From contig JAAVAP010000013.1 in the NCBI GenBank assembly GCA_014804005.1, positions 200,302 through 264,301 of the forward strand: a stretch of 64,000 nt of DNA. Direction: 5' to 3'. The position numbers and the translations under genes are program-made. Positions 49,751-57,720 of the stretch are shown here, piece by piece. Origin of the DNA: Treponema sp. GTDB taxonomy: Bacteria > Spirochaetota > Spirochaetia > Treponematales > Treponemataceae. The notes beneath the pieces were generated by a model that saw nothing but the letters and a program-made list of their open reading frames with translations, did not search any database and was not told where the DNA came from. How positions within the stretch are numbered: the stretch's first letter is position 1; each line of letters starts with the position of its first letter.

Positions 49751-51109
49751 CTATCGGATTTCCTTGATCGAATATCTTTTGGAAGGGCGCATGATGAGCG
49801 TCACGAGCAGAATCGCGATCGCGGTAATCGCGAGGCTTATCGGATATACCGTCATTATCGTTATGAAAGTCCGCGACTTTTGGAAGACTGTGAAAATCCA
49901 TGCGAGGCGCACTCCGCAAATTCCTGCCATCGCGCACAAAGCTGGCACGAGCGACGCTCCCCAGCCTCGCAAATATCCCGAAAGGACTTCCTGCGCGAAA
50001 CTGAATATGTATCCCGTGAAAAGGAATTTCAGCCTGATTAGCCCGATTTCAATCACGCCGCTGTCGCGGTTGAATATCGCCAAAAGTGTCCGCGAGAAAA
50101 TCAGGATGAGCGAGCATGAAATTGCCATGGCTGCCGCGCATTGCGCAAGGCAAATCTTCAGCGTGGAAAGGCAGCGTTCGTTTTTTCCCGCGCCGAAATT
50201 CTGCCCGACGAACGTGGAGCATGCCTGCCCGAACGAGTTTATGACATAGTACGAAAGGATTTCCAAATTGAACGCGGAGGCAGAGCCTGCTATTACGACC
50301 GCGCCCAGCGTGTTCATCGCGGATTGGATTATTATGTTCGCGAACGAGAATATCATGCTTTGCACGCCGGACGGCACTCCGATTCTCAGAATTTCCGAAA
50401 GGATTTTCGCGTCGAATTTAAGCTTTTTTACTGTTATCTTGATTTGCGAATCCGCGCGCAAAAGCGCCACGAAAAGGATTGTCGCGCTCACAAGGTTCGA
50501 GACCGCAGTCGCCGTCGCCACTCCGTCCACGTCCATTCCAAGCGCGCGCACGAAAAAAAGATTCAGCGCAACGTTCACCACGCCGGAAATCGTGAGTGCC
50601 GCCAAAGGCTTGCGCGTGTCGCCAGTGCTCCTGAAAATCGCGGCTTCGAAATTGTAGAGCAGAATCACGGGCATTCCGAGAAAGTATATGCGCAGGTATT
50701 TTTCCGCCGCGCCCGATATTTCGCTTGGAACGGAAAGCGCGAGGACTATCTTTCCTGCGAAAATCTCGCCGAGCGCGAGCAGCAAAAATCCGCCTGCCAA
50801 AGCAACCAGCACAGAGGAATGCACCGCCCTTGAAACGCCCTGCGCGTCCTTTTTTCCGATCAGGCGCGCCATGACAACGTTGCTTCCGAGCGAGATTCCG
50901 ACGAAGAAATTCACCATGAGGCCGATGACAGGTCCGTTCGCTCCCACGGCTGCCTGTGCGTTCGTTCCGCAATATTGGCCGACGACGGCGATGTCCGCCG
51001 CGTTGAAAAGCTGCTGCAGGATTCCCGTGGCGGCGAGGAGAAGCGCGTATTTCAATATTTTTCCGCCGAGCGGACCGCTCGTCATTTCAATTTGGCCGTT
51101 CAGTTTCAT
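49751..51109 (-). CDS. MATE-family multidrug/product exporter
   Basis: The 452-residue, 12-helix MATE protein has GKILKYALLLAATGILQQLF, ADIAVVGQYCG, the second-half counterpart IGVPSGVQSMIFSFANIIIQ and a final basic tail. It uses Na+ or H+ gradients for export. Its position inside the biosynthetic cluster suggests it could export the acyl product, but general drug efflux is equally possible. The start at 51109 has GGGGAG upstream. Confidence 0.9.
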   Translation of the reverse strand: MKLNGQIEMTSGPLGGKILKYALLLAATGILQQLFNAADIAVVGQYCGTNAQAAVGANGPVIGLMVNFFVGISLGSNVVMARLIGKKDAQGVSRAVHSSVLVALAGGFLLLALGEIFAGKIVLALSVPSEISGAAEKYLRIYFLGMPVILLYNFEAAIFRSTGDTRKPLAALTISGVVNVALNLFFVRALGMDVDGVATATAVSNLVSATILFVALLRADSQIKITVKKLKFDAKILSEILRIGVPSGVQSMIFSFANIIIQSAMNTLGAVVIAGSASAFNLEILSYYVINSFGQACSTFVGQNFGAGKNERCLSTLKICLAQCAAAMAISCSLILIFSRTLLAIFNRDSGVIEIGLIRLKFLFTGYIFSFAQEVLSGYLRGWGASLVPALCAMAGICGVRLAWIFTVFQKSRTFITIMTVYPISLAITAIAILLVTLIMRPSKRYSIKEIR

Positions 51110-51120
51110 AGCGCTCCCCA

Positions 51121-51155
51121 AAAAAGAAAACCGGACTTCAAACGAAGTCCGGTTT
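51121..51155 (-). terminator. Terminator after tRNA-Val
   Basis: A perfect 12-bp stem AAACCGGACTTC/GAAGTCCGGTTT (51128-51155) is followed on the minus strand by a T-rich tail. Confidence 0.8.
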
Positions 51156-51156
51156 G

Positions 51157-51230
51157 TGGGCGGTGAGAGGATCGAACTCCCGACATTCTGGGTGTAAACC
51201 AGACGCTCGTACCAGCTGAGCTAACCGCCC
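51157..51230 (-). tRNA. tRNA-Val (TAC anticodon)
   Basis: The acceptor GGGCGGT pairs with ACCGCCC, discriminator A. The anticodon stem CTGG/CCAG encloses TTTACAC with anticodon TAC. The T-arm contains TTCGATC. CCA is not encoded. It lies between the ketosynthase and MATE genes on the same strand. Confidence 0.95.
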
Positions 51231-51324
51231 GAAGTGTTTCCTAGAATATCAAAATCGCAAAAAAATGTCAATATGAAAAACGAAATTTTTGCATTCGCGC
51301 TCTTTCTGAAATCCGCGTTCGGAA

Positions 51325-53739
51325 CTACGCTTTTTGGACGACGACTGCCGTGTATGAGCCGCCGAAGCCGTAGGAAGTTACGAGGATGTTCCTCAAGTCC
51401 TTGGTTTCCGCAGCCTTTTTAGACACCGCGCCGCCATCGCAGAAATATGCTTTTCCGCGCAATTCGTACTTTTGTGAAAGAAGCAGAGCCGCGTGTGCGC
51501 ATGAAAGAGCCGCGCTTGCAGCCCTTCCTTCGCCCGTCGTGTCTTTCACCGAATAGAGCGGGATTGACGAAAGCCTTTCGCCGAACAGTTTTCTATACGC
51601 GTTGATTTCAAGGCTGTCCGTTGAACGGCATCCGTTTCCGAATCCGACTATCGCGTCGATTTCGTCCGCAGAAATTCCGCCGTCCTGCAACGCGCGTTCC
51701 ACCGCCTCGATGAGGGCATCGCCCGAACCTTCGATTGTGTCGAGGGGAACGCTTTTGTGCGCCATTCCATAGCCTGCGAGAACCGCGTAAGATTTCGCGC
51801 CGCGCGCCTTCGCGCTTTCTTCGGTTTCGAGGATTATGGAAGTGCTTCCGTCGCCAAGCGAAAATCCGCAGGATTTCGATTCGCCGCCGATGCCTGAATA
51901 GGGAGTCGCGTGTTTTTCCGAAATCATTCCGAGCTTTTCGTAGAGTTCGGTCATCGTGGCGGAATTCTCGTCGTTGCCCGTGGCCATTATGATTCGGCTT
52001 TTTTTCTGCCGCAATTCCTCCGCCGCGTAAGCCACGCTTTGAAGACCCGCCTGCGCTCCGTTAGTGATTGTGGCGGTGTAGCCCTTTATTCCCGAGCAGA
52101 TTGAAAGGTAGCCGCCAGCCGCGTTGTAGACTGTGTGCGGAAATTTGAACGCGCTTCCGTAGAAGTTGCCGCGCTCGACAATCGTCTGCTGGAATTCGCA
52201 GATCGTTGAAAGCGGACCGTCCGCAGTTCCCACGATGAGGCCGATGTCCACGGCGTTCTCGTCGTTGACTTCAAGCCCGGCATCCCGAAGTGCTTTCATT
52301 CCGCTCACTGCCTGGATTTGGCTGAACTTGTCTAGTTTTCTATAAAAAGCCATCTTCAGTCCAAGCTCGTCGAACTCGGGAATCTCGATTTTTGCCTGGG
52401 TGGAAACGCCTTCGGGCTGAATCTCATCGTTGAATTTCTTCACGTAGTTTTCGATTCCGTTTCCGCAGGACGAGACAATCCCAAGTCCCGTGATGTGGAT
52501 TTTTCCGGCGTCGCGTTCCGCGCGGACGTCGCCCGCCTTTTCGGAAAAGATTATGCTCGCGTTGTTTCCGCCGAACGCGAAAGAATTGCTCATTACGGTT
52601 TGGAGAGCCTTTTCCTTTGAATTGTTCGGCATGAAGTCGATTTTTCCCGCGCGTTCGGAAAGCGTCCGCAAGTCTTCCTCGGAATATCCGATTGTCGCAG
52701 GGACTTTGTTCTGCGTGAGTGCCTTTATCGAAAAGACCGCTTCGATGGAGCCAGCCGCGCCGAGGCAGTGACCGACCATCGCCTTGGTTGAACTCACGGA
52801 AAGCGAGTCGTTTTTGCCTTCGAAAATCGTGCGGACGGAAAGGAATTCCGCCATGTCGTTTTTGGCAGTGCCCGTGCCGTGTCCGTTTATGTAGCCGATC
52901 TCGCCTTCGCTCGCTCCCGATGATTTGAGGGCGCGGCGGATTGCGTTCATCTGGCCTTCGCCGTCGTCGCGAGGGGCTGTGATGTGGAACGCGTCGCTTG
53001 TGACTCCGCTTCCGAGGACTTCGCAATAGATTTTCGCGCCGCGCTCCTTCGCGTGCTCGTAGGACTCGACCACAAGGACTCCGCTACCTTCGCCGAGCGT
53101 GATTCCGTCGCAATGGTTGAAAGGCGAGCATCCGTTTTCGGAGAGCGCGTGCAGAGAGAGGAATCCCGCGTATGGAACGGACGTGAACGAATCCGAGCCG
53201 CCCGCGATTACCGCGTCCGCCTTTCCCGCGCGAATCAAGTCCGCGGCGTATGCGATGCTGATCGTTCCTGCAGCGCATGCGTTTCCTATGTTCGTGACGA
53301 TGCCGCGCGCTCCGGTGTAGGCCGCGACTTCGTTCGCGATAGGACCTATCGGCATTTTGAGGATGTCCTCTTTGGGCTTTTCGTTCCTGTAATAGTGCTC
53401 GACGCTCGCGCCGCCGCCGACGCAGCTTCCGATGATGACGGAAACTCGGCTTCCTTCTTTCTGTATTTCGTCAGGAAGGAATTTCGCGTCGTTCAGGGCC
53501 TCTTTGACGGCCTTCATGCAGAGTTTCGTGGCGCGATCCGCGTTTTCGGGCGAATCCAAATCCGCGCATTCGACTTCGGCGGCGAGTTTCGCATAGCATT
53601 TTTCCGTGTCCACTGTGGACGTAACCTTGATTCCGCTTTTTCCCTTGAGGCAGTTTTCCCAAGATTCTTCCACGCTGTTTCCGATGGCGCAAACAAGCCC
53701 CAGCCCGGTAATCACGCAACGGTTTTTGTCTTCTGTCAT
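51325..53739 (-). CDS. Ketosynthase fused to a catalytically dead ketosynthase (KS-CLF-like)
   Basis: The 804-residue product consists of two FabF-type domains. Residues ~1-405 have the full Cys-His-His set: NIGNACAAGTIS, YINGHGTGTAKND and MVGHCLGAAG. Residues ~410-804 align with them, but the cysteine position reads NGAQAGLQS (Ala, with an adjacent Gln), the first histidine region GFGNGCRSTD (Asn) and the second KDTTGEGRAA (Glu). This is the architecture of a KS-alpha/chain-length-factor pair in one chain. It should elongate acyl-ACP in the cluster with the adjacent ACP. GGGGA precedes the ATG. Confidence 0.9.
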   Translation of the reverse strand: MTEDKNRCVITGLGLVCAIGNSVEESWENCLKGKSGIKVTSTVDTEKCYAKLAAEVECADLDSPENADRATKLCMKAVKEALNDAKFLPDEIQKEGSRVSVIIGSCVGGGASVEHYYRNEKPKEDILKMPIGPIANEVAAYTGARGIVTNIGNACAAGTISIAYAADLIRAGKADAVIAGGSDSFTSVPYAGFLSLHALSENGCSPFNHCDGITLGEGSGVLVVESYEHAKERGAKIYCEVLGSGVTSDAFHITAPRDDGEGQMNAIRRALKSSGASEGEIGYINGHGTGTAKNDMAEFLSVRTIFEGKNDSLSVSSTKAMVGHCLGAAGSIEAVFSIKALTQNKVPATIGYSEEDLRTLSERAGKIDFMPNNSKEKALQTVMSNSFAFGGNNASIIFSEKAGDVRAERDAGKIHITGLGIVSSCGNGIENYVKKFNDEIQPEGVSTQAKIEIPEFDELGLKMAFYRKLDKFSQIQAVSGMKALRDAGLEVNDENAVDIGLIVGTADGPLSTICEFQQTIVERGNFYGSAFKFPHTVYNAAGGYLSICSGIKGYTATITNGAQAGLQSVAYAAEELRQKKSRIIMATGNDENSATMTELYEKLGMISEKHATPYSGIGGESKSCGFSLGDGSTSIILETEESAKARGAKSYAVLAGYGMAHKSVPLDTIEGSGDALIEAVERALQDGGISADEIDAIVGFGNGCRSTDSLEINAYRKLFGERLSSIPLYSVKDTTGEGRAASAALSCAHAALLLSQKYELRGKAYFCDGGAVSKKAAETKDLRNILVTSYGFGGSYTAVVVQKA

Positions 53740-53779
53740 AAGAGTCCCCTGTAATGTAGAATGATGTGCCTAATTTTGG

Positions 53780-54025
53780 CTATTTGAGGTGTTCCTCGAC
53801 GTACTTGGTGAGGCTCGCAACGTTGAAAAAGTGCTCCTTGCCCACGCCCGTCATCGAAACGCCGAATTCGCGGTCGATTCCCGCGATGATTTCAAGCGAG
53901 TCGATTGAATCCAGCCCGATGTCGCCGCCGAAAAGTTCGGCTTCGTCGGTGAGCATGTCCGCGTCGATTCCTAAATTCTGCGTGAGGATGTCCTTGATTT
54001 TCGCCGAAATTTCTGATTTTTCCAT
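53780..54025 (-). CDS. Acyl carrier protein of the cluster
   Basis: The 81-residue acidic protein has the phosphopantetheine-attachment serine in GGDIGLDSIDSLEIIAGI, a four-helix ACP pattern and C-terminal VASLTKYVEEHL. The GGDIG segment before LDS is more like carrier proteins of polyketide or dedicated pathways than housekeeping AcpP. AGGAG precedes the ATG. First gene of the cluster; the fused ketosynthase follows 40 bases later. Confidence 0.9.
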   Translation of the reverse strand: MEKSEISAKIKDILTQNLGIDADMLTDEAELFGGDIGLDSIDSLEIIAGIDREFGVSMTGVGKEHFFNVASLTKYVEEHLK

Positions 54026-54150
54026 AATTTTTCTCCTGATGAACGCGCTTTTCGCGCGGATTTCGATTCCATTCGGCAGCGATTCTGCCGAAAAATCGGT
54101 AACTTTTGAAATGCTACAACAATTTTCGCTTTTTGTAAAGAGGGCGCGGG
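54026..54150 (-). promoter_or_regulatory. Leader and putative promoter of the ACP-led cluster
   Basis: On the minus strand TTTACA, a 17-base spacer and TAGCAT (about 54138-54110) form a plausible promoter. The leader contains a perfect hairpin TTCGGCAG/CTGCCGAA (54072-54092) that could be an operator or RNA structure. Confidence 0.45.
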
Positions 54151-54187
54151 GAAAATTTTGAGCGCGATGCACAAGTCGCTCTGCTCA

Positions 54188-54212
54188 CCGAGTTTCGCTT
54201 TGCGGAACTCGC
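54188..54212 (+). repeat. CGAGTTT hairpin element, short copy
   Basis: CGAGTT-T-CGC-TTT-GCG-G-AACTCG forms a compact hairpin. It is preceded by GTCGC-TCTGCTCAC, which looks like a reduced form of the hairpin that precedes the longer copies. It lies just upstream of the ugd promoter. Confidence 0.55.
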
Positions 54213-54221
54213 AGTCGCGCC

Positions 54222-54250
54222 TTGATTTTTCCTGCGAACCGTGCTAGAAT
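54222..54250 (+). promoter_or_regulatory. Promoter TTGATT-17-TAGAAT of ugd
   Basis: TTGATT is at 54222-54227 and TAGAAT at 54245-54250, followed by GTTCCT and the ATG at 54257: a leaderless arrangement. Confidence 0.75.
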
Positions 54251-54256
54251 GTTCCT

Positions 54257-55444
54257 ATGAAAATCGCAGTTGCAGGAACGGGCTATGTCGGGCTTTCGCT
54301 CGCCGTGCTTTTGGCGCAGCGCAACGAAGTCGTCGCGCTCGACGTTGTTCAAAAGAAAGTTGATCTCATAAATAGCAAAAAGTCGCCGATCGAAGACAAG
54401 GAAATCAGCGAGTACCTTTCTTCGCACGAATTGAACTTGCGCGCCACCACGGAGGCTTCCGAGGCGTATTCGGGCGCGGATTTCGTCGTGGTTTGCACTC
54501 CGACGGATTACGATCCGAAGAAAAATTATTTCGACACTTCTTCAATTGAAGCGGTGCTGGACTTGGTGAAAAAACATTCCTCCGAAAAAACTACGGTCGT
54601 GATAAAGTCCACCGTTCCCGTGGGCTACACTCAGGCTTTGCGCGAAAAGACGGGCTTCGGAAAAATCCTGTTCTCGCCGGAATTTCTTCGCGAAGGGCAC
54701 GCGCTTTATGACAATCTCCACCCGAGCCGCATCGTTGTCGGGTTTCCGGCGGACGACGAAAGCCTTTTGGAGCGAGCGAAAGAGTTCGCTTCGATTTTGA
54801 AAGATGGCGCGATAAAAAAGGATGTCGCGGTCTTGCATCCGCATCTCACCGAAGCCGAGGCGATAAAGCTTTTCGCGAACACGTATCTTGCACTGCGCGT
54901 TGCGTATTTCAACGAGCTTGACACTTACGCGCTCACGCGCTCGCTCGATGCGAGCCAAATCATCGCGGGCGTTTCGCTTGATCCGAGAATCGGAGACTTC
55001 TACAACAATCCGTCGTTCGGATATGGCGGCTATTGCCTTCCGAAGGACACGAAGCAGCTTCGCGCGAACTATTCGGACGTTCCCGAAAATCTCATCAGCG
55101 CGATCGTTGAATCAAACCGCACCCGCAAGGATTTCATCGCCGAAAAAATCATCGAACGGAATCCCAAGGTCGTGGGCGTTTTCCGCCTTACTATGAAATT
55201 GAATTCCGACAATTTCCGCGCGTCTTCGATTCAAGGCGTGATGAAAAGAATCAAGGCGAAGGGAATCGAAGTTGTCGTCTACGAGCCGAATTTTATCGGC
55301 GACAATTTTTTCAATTCGCGCGTGATCCGCGACTTGGACGAATTCAAAAGAACGTGCGACATCATAATTTCGAACCGATTTTCGGATGAACTTTCCGACG
55401 TGAAGGAAAAAGTTTTCACGAGAGACATTTATTCCCGCGACTAG
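54257..55444 (+). CDS. ugd: UDP-glucose 6-dehydrogenase-like nucleotide-sugar dehydrogenase
   Basis: The 395-residue enzyme oxidises UDP-glucose (or a related sugar) to the uronate with two NAD+. Features are the NAD loop [49 protein letters not shown], and the catalytic cysteine in [15 protein letters not shown]. No Shine-Dalgarno site; the ATG sits six bases after a -10 box. It is probably the first gene of a small glycan operon with the next glycosyltransferase. Confidence 0.92.
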   Translation: MKIAVAGTGYVGLSLAVLLAQRNEVVALDVVQKKVDLINSKKSPIEDKEISEYLSSHELNLRATTEASEAYSGADFVVVCTPTDYDPKKNYFDTSSIEAVLDLVKKHSSEKTTVVIKSTVPVGYTQALREKTGFGKILFSPEFLREGHALYDNLHPSRIVVGFPADDESLLERAKEFASILKDGAIKKDVAVLHPHLTEAEAIKLFANTYLALRVAYFNELDTYALTRSLDASQIIAGVSLDPRIGDFYNNPSFGYGGYCLPKDTKQLRANYSDVPENLISAIVESNRTRKDFIAEKIIERNPKVVGVFRLTMKLNSDNFRASSIQGVMKRIKAKGIEVVVYEPNFIGDNFFNSRVIRDLDEFKRTCDIIISNRFSDELSDVKEKVFTRDIYSRD

Positions 55445-55482
55445 ATTTTAGGAGGAGGCGCGATGTTTGCGGAAAGTTCAAA

Positions 55483-56559
55483 ATGAAAAACAAAGTCATC
55501 GCGATAAATGGCGAAAGCTGGTGCAGGGAACTCACTGGAATTGAGCGCGTCGCGTTCGAGACCGTAAAATATCTCGACGAAAAAATTTCGCCTGGCTGCG
55601 CGGAACTCGTCGTTCCGAAAAACGCGCGAGGCTTGCCGAGCCTTTCGAACATAAAAATCGTCACGCTTCCAGTCGAGGCGAATTTTTTTCCGAAATGGAA
55701 TCAAACTCATTTCCAAAAATATGTCCTCAAAAATCGCAGGATTCCGCTCGACTTTTCGAACAGCTGTCCGTACTTCGCGCCGGGATTCGACTTCATCCAC
55801 GACATCTACGCGCATCTTTGCAAGGACGACTACGCGCAAAGCTGGCGCGACAAATTGATCCGGCTTTATTCCGAAATCATGTACAGGCGGATCGCGAAAA
55901 AATCGAAGATTGTCTTTGCGGTTTCGGAGTACACGAAAAAGACGATCGTGGAATCGTACAAGATTGACGCGGAGCGGGTGAGGGTGGTCTACGCGGGCTT
56001 GGGCGAAATCAAGGACATTCCAGCCGACGATTCGATTTTCGATTCGCTTCCAAAACTGCGCGGCAAGGAATTTTACTTTACGCTCGGAAGCCTTTCCGTG
56101 CGGAAAAATTTGAAATGGATCGCGCGTCATGCGGAACTTTTTCCGGACGAGATTTTCGTCGTGAGCGGAAAGCCGCTTCCTTCCGTCGTCGCGCCCGAAC
56201 TGAAAAATCTGGGATCGCTCGAAAACGTTGTCATGGCGGGATATTTGTCCGACGCGCAGGTGAAGGCTCTCATGCGGAAATGCAAGGCGTTCATCTTTCC
56301 GTCGTATTTCGAAGGCTTCGGGATTCCGCCGCTCGAGGCGCTTTCGGTCGGCGCGAAAGTCGTGATTTCCGAAAGGACGAGCCTTCCCGAAATCTACGGC
56401 GACTGCGCCTACTACATCGATCCCGACGAGCCGAACGTGGACTTGGACGCGCTTTTGCAAAAGCCGGTCGCGCCACCCGTCGCGATTTTGGAAAAATTCA
56501 CATTGCGGAACACTGCCGAACGAATCTACGACGCGCTTGCGCCGTTTTTGCCGTATTGA
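55483..56559 (+). CDS. Glycosyltransferase family 4 protein
   Basis: The 358-residue GT-B enzyme has a C-terminal nucleotide-sugar-binding half with TLGSLSVRKNLKWIARHAEL, VVMAGYLSDAQVKALMRKC and the EX7E-type motif FPSYFEGFGIPPLEALSVG, then SERTSLPEIYGDCAYYIDPD. Acceptor unknown; surface glycan or glycolipid synthesis is likely from the neighbours. A seven-codon mini-ORF with a GGAGGAGG (ATG at 55463) ends in an ATGA overlap with this start, so translation is probably coupled. Confidence 0.88.
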   Translation: MKNKVIAINGESWCRELTGIERVAFETVKYLDEKISPGCAELVVPKNARGLPSLSNIKIVTLPVEANFFPKWNQTHFQKYVLKNRRIPLDFSNSCPYFAPGFDFIHDIYAHLCKDDYAQSWRDKLIRLYSEIMYRRIAKKSKIVFAVSEYTKKTIVESYKIDAERVRVVYAGLGEIKDIPADDSIFDSLPKLRGKEFYFTLGSLSVRKNLKWIARHAELFPDEIFVVSGKPLPSVVAPELKNLGSLENVVMAGYLSDAQVKALMRKCKAFIFPSYFEGFGIPPLEALSVGAKVVISERTSLPEIYGDCAYYIDPDEPNVDLDALLQKPVAPPVAILEKFTLRNTAERIYDALAPFLPY

Positions 56560-56601
56560 TTCGTGCGACGTAAATCGTCACTTTTACGAAACGTGAGTCG
56601 C

Positions 56602-57720
56602 CTATCCGCGCACTTTCAGCATCGCTTCTTCGCACGCGGCTTTGAATTCTGCGCGGAATCTTTCTTCGCTGAATTTCTTTGCGTGCGATGCGATTTTTTC
56701 GCTGTCGAATTTTTTTTCGGAGTCCAATTCTTCGAAGCGCAAAATCGCTTTTCCGCAGCTTTCGGCGTTTTGCTCGTCAAAGAAAATTCCGCTTTCGCCT
56801 TCGAGCACGGTTTCCGTCGCGCCGCCTTTTTTGTACGCCACGACCGGCCTTCCGCAAGCCTGCGCTTCCACGGGAATTATTCCGAAATCTTCTTCGGCGC
56901 AGAAGATGAGCGCGCGGCATCTTTGCAAATAGTCGCGCACTTCGTCGTCCGAGATTCTTCCTGTGAATTCGACTTTCGCTTCGGGAAATTTTTCTGCAAG
57001 GCTTTTCAATTTTTTTTCTTCGTTTCCGCTTCCGATTACGACGAGATTTTTTTTGAGCGCGCCGCATGCTTCTATCGCGATGTCAATTCTCTTGTACGCG
57101 ACGAGGCGACTGAAAACGACGTAGAAATTTTCGGCGGGCTTTCCGTTCGGAAAAAGCCGCTCTGTTCCGACTGGCGGAAAAATTACTTTCGAATCGCGAT
57201 TCCAAAAACGTTTCACTCTCCGCGCGATGTAAGATGAATTGCATATAATCGAATCTATTCGCTGCGACGAGACGAAATCCCAAAGTCGGATTTTCGGCAT
57301 TTGCGCTTTCATGAAAATTCGCGTGAGCGCGCCGCTCCGCTTGTAGTAGTCGAAAAACAAATCCCAAGCGTATCGCATCGGCGTGTGGATGTACGCCACG
57401 AAAGGAGTTTCGGGCGGAACGATCACGCCTTTCGCGCAAGAAGACGAGCTTGCTATCACCAAGTCGTATTGCGAAAGGTCGAACGATTCGAACGCCTTTG
57501 GCATCAGCGAAAGGAATTTCGTGTAGAGGCGCGTGGCGAACGGAATTTTTTGGACGAAGGATGTGCGGATTTTTACGTTCGAAAAATGTCCGCGCATTTT
57601 TTTCTTGTCGTGCACCAATGTGAAAATGTCCGCGTCGGGATAGATTTTGAGAATTTCTTCCACAACGCGCTCCGCGCCGCCGTAGTTCACAAGCCAATCA
57701 TGAATGATCGCAACTTTCAT
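56602..57720 (-). CDS. Glycosyltransferase family 4 protein (WbaZ/mannosyltransferase-like)
   Basis: The 372-residue GT-B enzyme starts VAIIHDWLVNYGGAERVVEE and has PFVAYIHTPMRYAWDL, VFSRLVAYKRIDIAIEACG, FTGRISDDEVRDYLQRCRAL and the EX7E segment CAEEDFGIIPVEAQACGRPV. This resembles GDP-mannose-dependent transferases. It overlaps the next upstream gene (57698-58852) by 23 bases and lies in an operon with manC, which could supply GDP-mannose. Confidence 0.88.
   Translation of the reverse strand: MKVAIIHDWLVNYGGAERVVEEILKIYPDADIFTLVHDKKKMRGHFSNVKIRTSFVQKIPFATRLYTKFLSLMPKAFESFDLSQYDLVIASSSSCAKGVIVPPETPFVAYIHTPMRYAWDLFFDYYKRSGALTRIFMKAQMPKIRLWDFVSSQRIDSIICNSSYIARRVKRFWNRDSKVIFPPVGTERLFPNGKPAENFYVVFSRLVAYKRIDIAIEACGALKKNLVVIGSGNEEKKLKSLAEKFPEAKVEFTGRISDDEVRDYLQRCRALIFCAEEDFGIIPVEAQACGRPVVAYKKGGATETVLEGESGIFFDEQNAESCGKAILRFEELDSEKKFDSEKIASHAKKFSEERFRAEFKAACEEAMLKVRG

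Noticed and set aside
51121-51155. Inverted repeat near tRNA-Val as an integration (att) site
   Set aside because: A perfect stem followed by a T-run on the tRNA strand is best read as the tRNA terminator. No integrase or duplicated tRNA end is present in the window.
51325-53739. Modular polyketide synthase
   Set aside because: Only two ketosynthase-type domains are present, with no acyltransferase, ketoreductase or carrier domain in the chain; the other activities are separate proteins, so it is type II-like.
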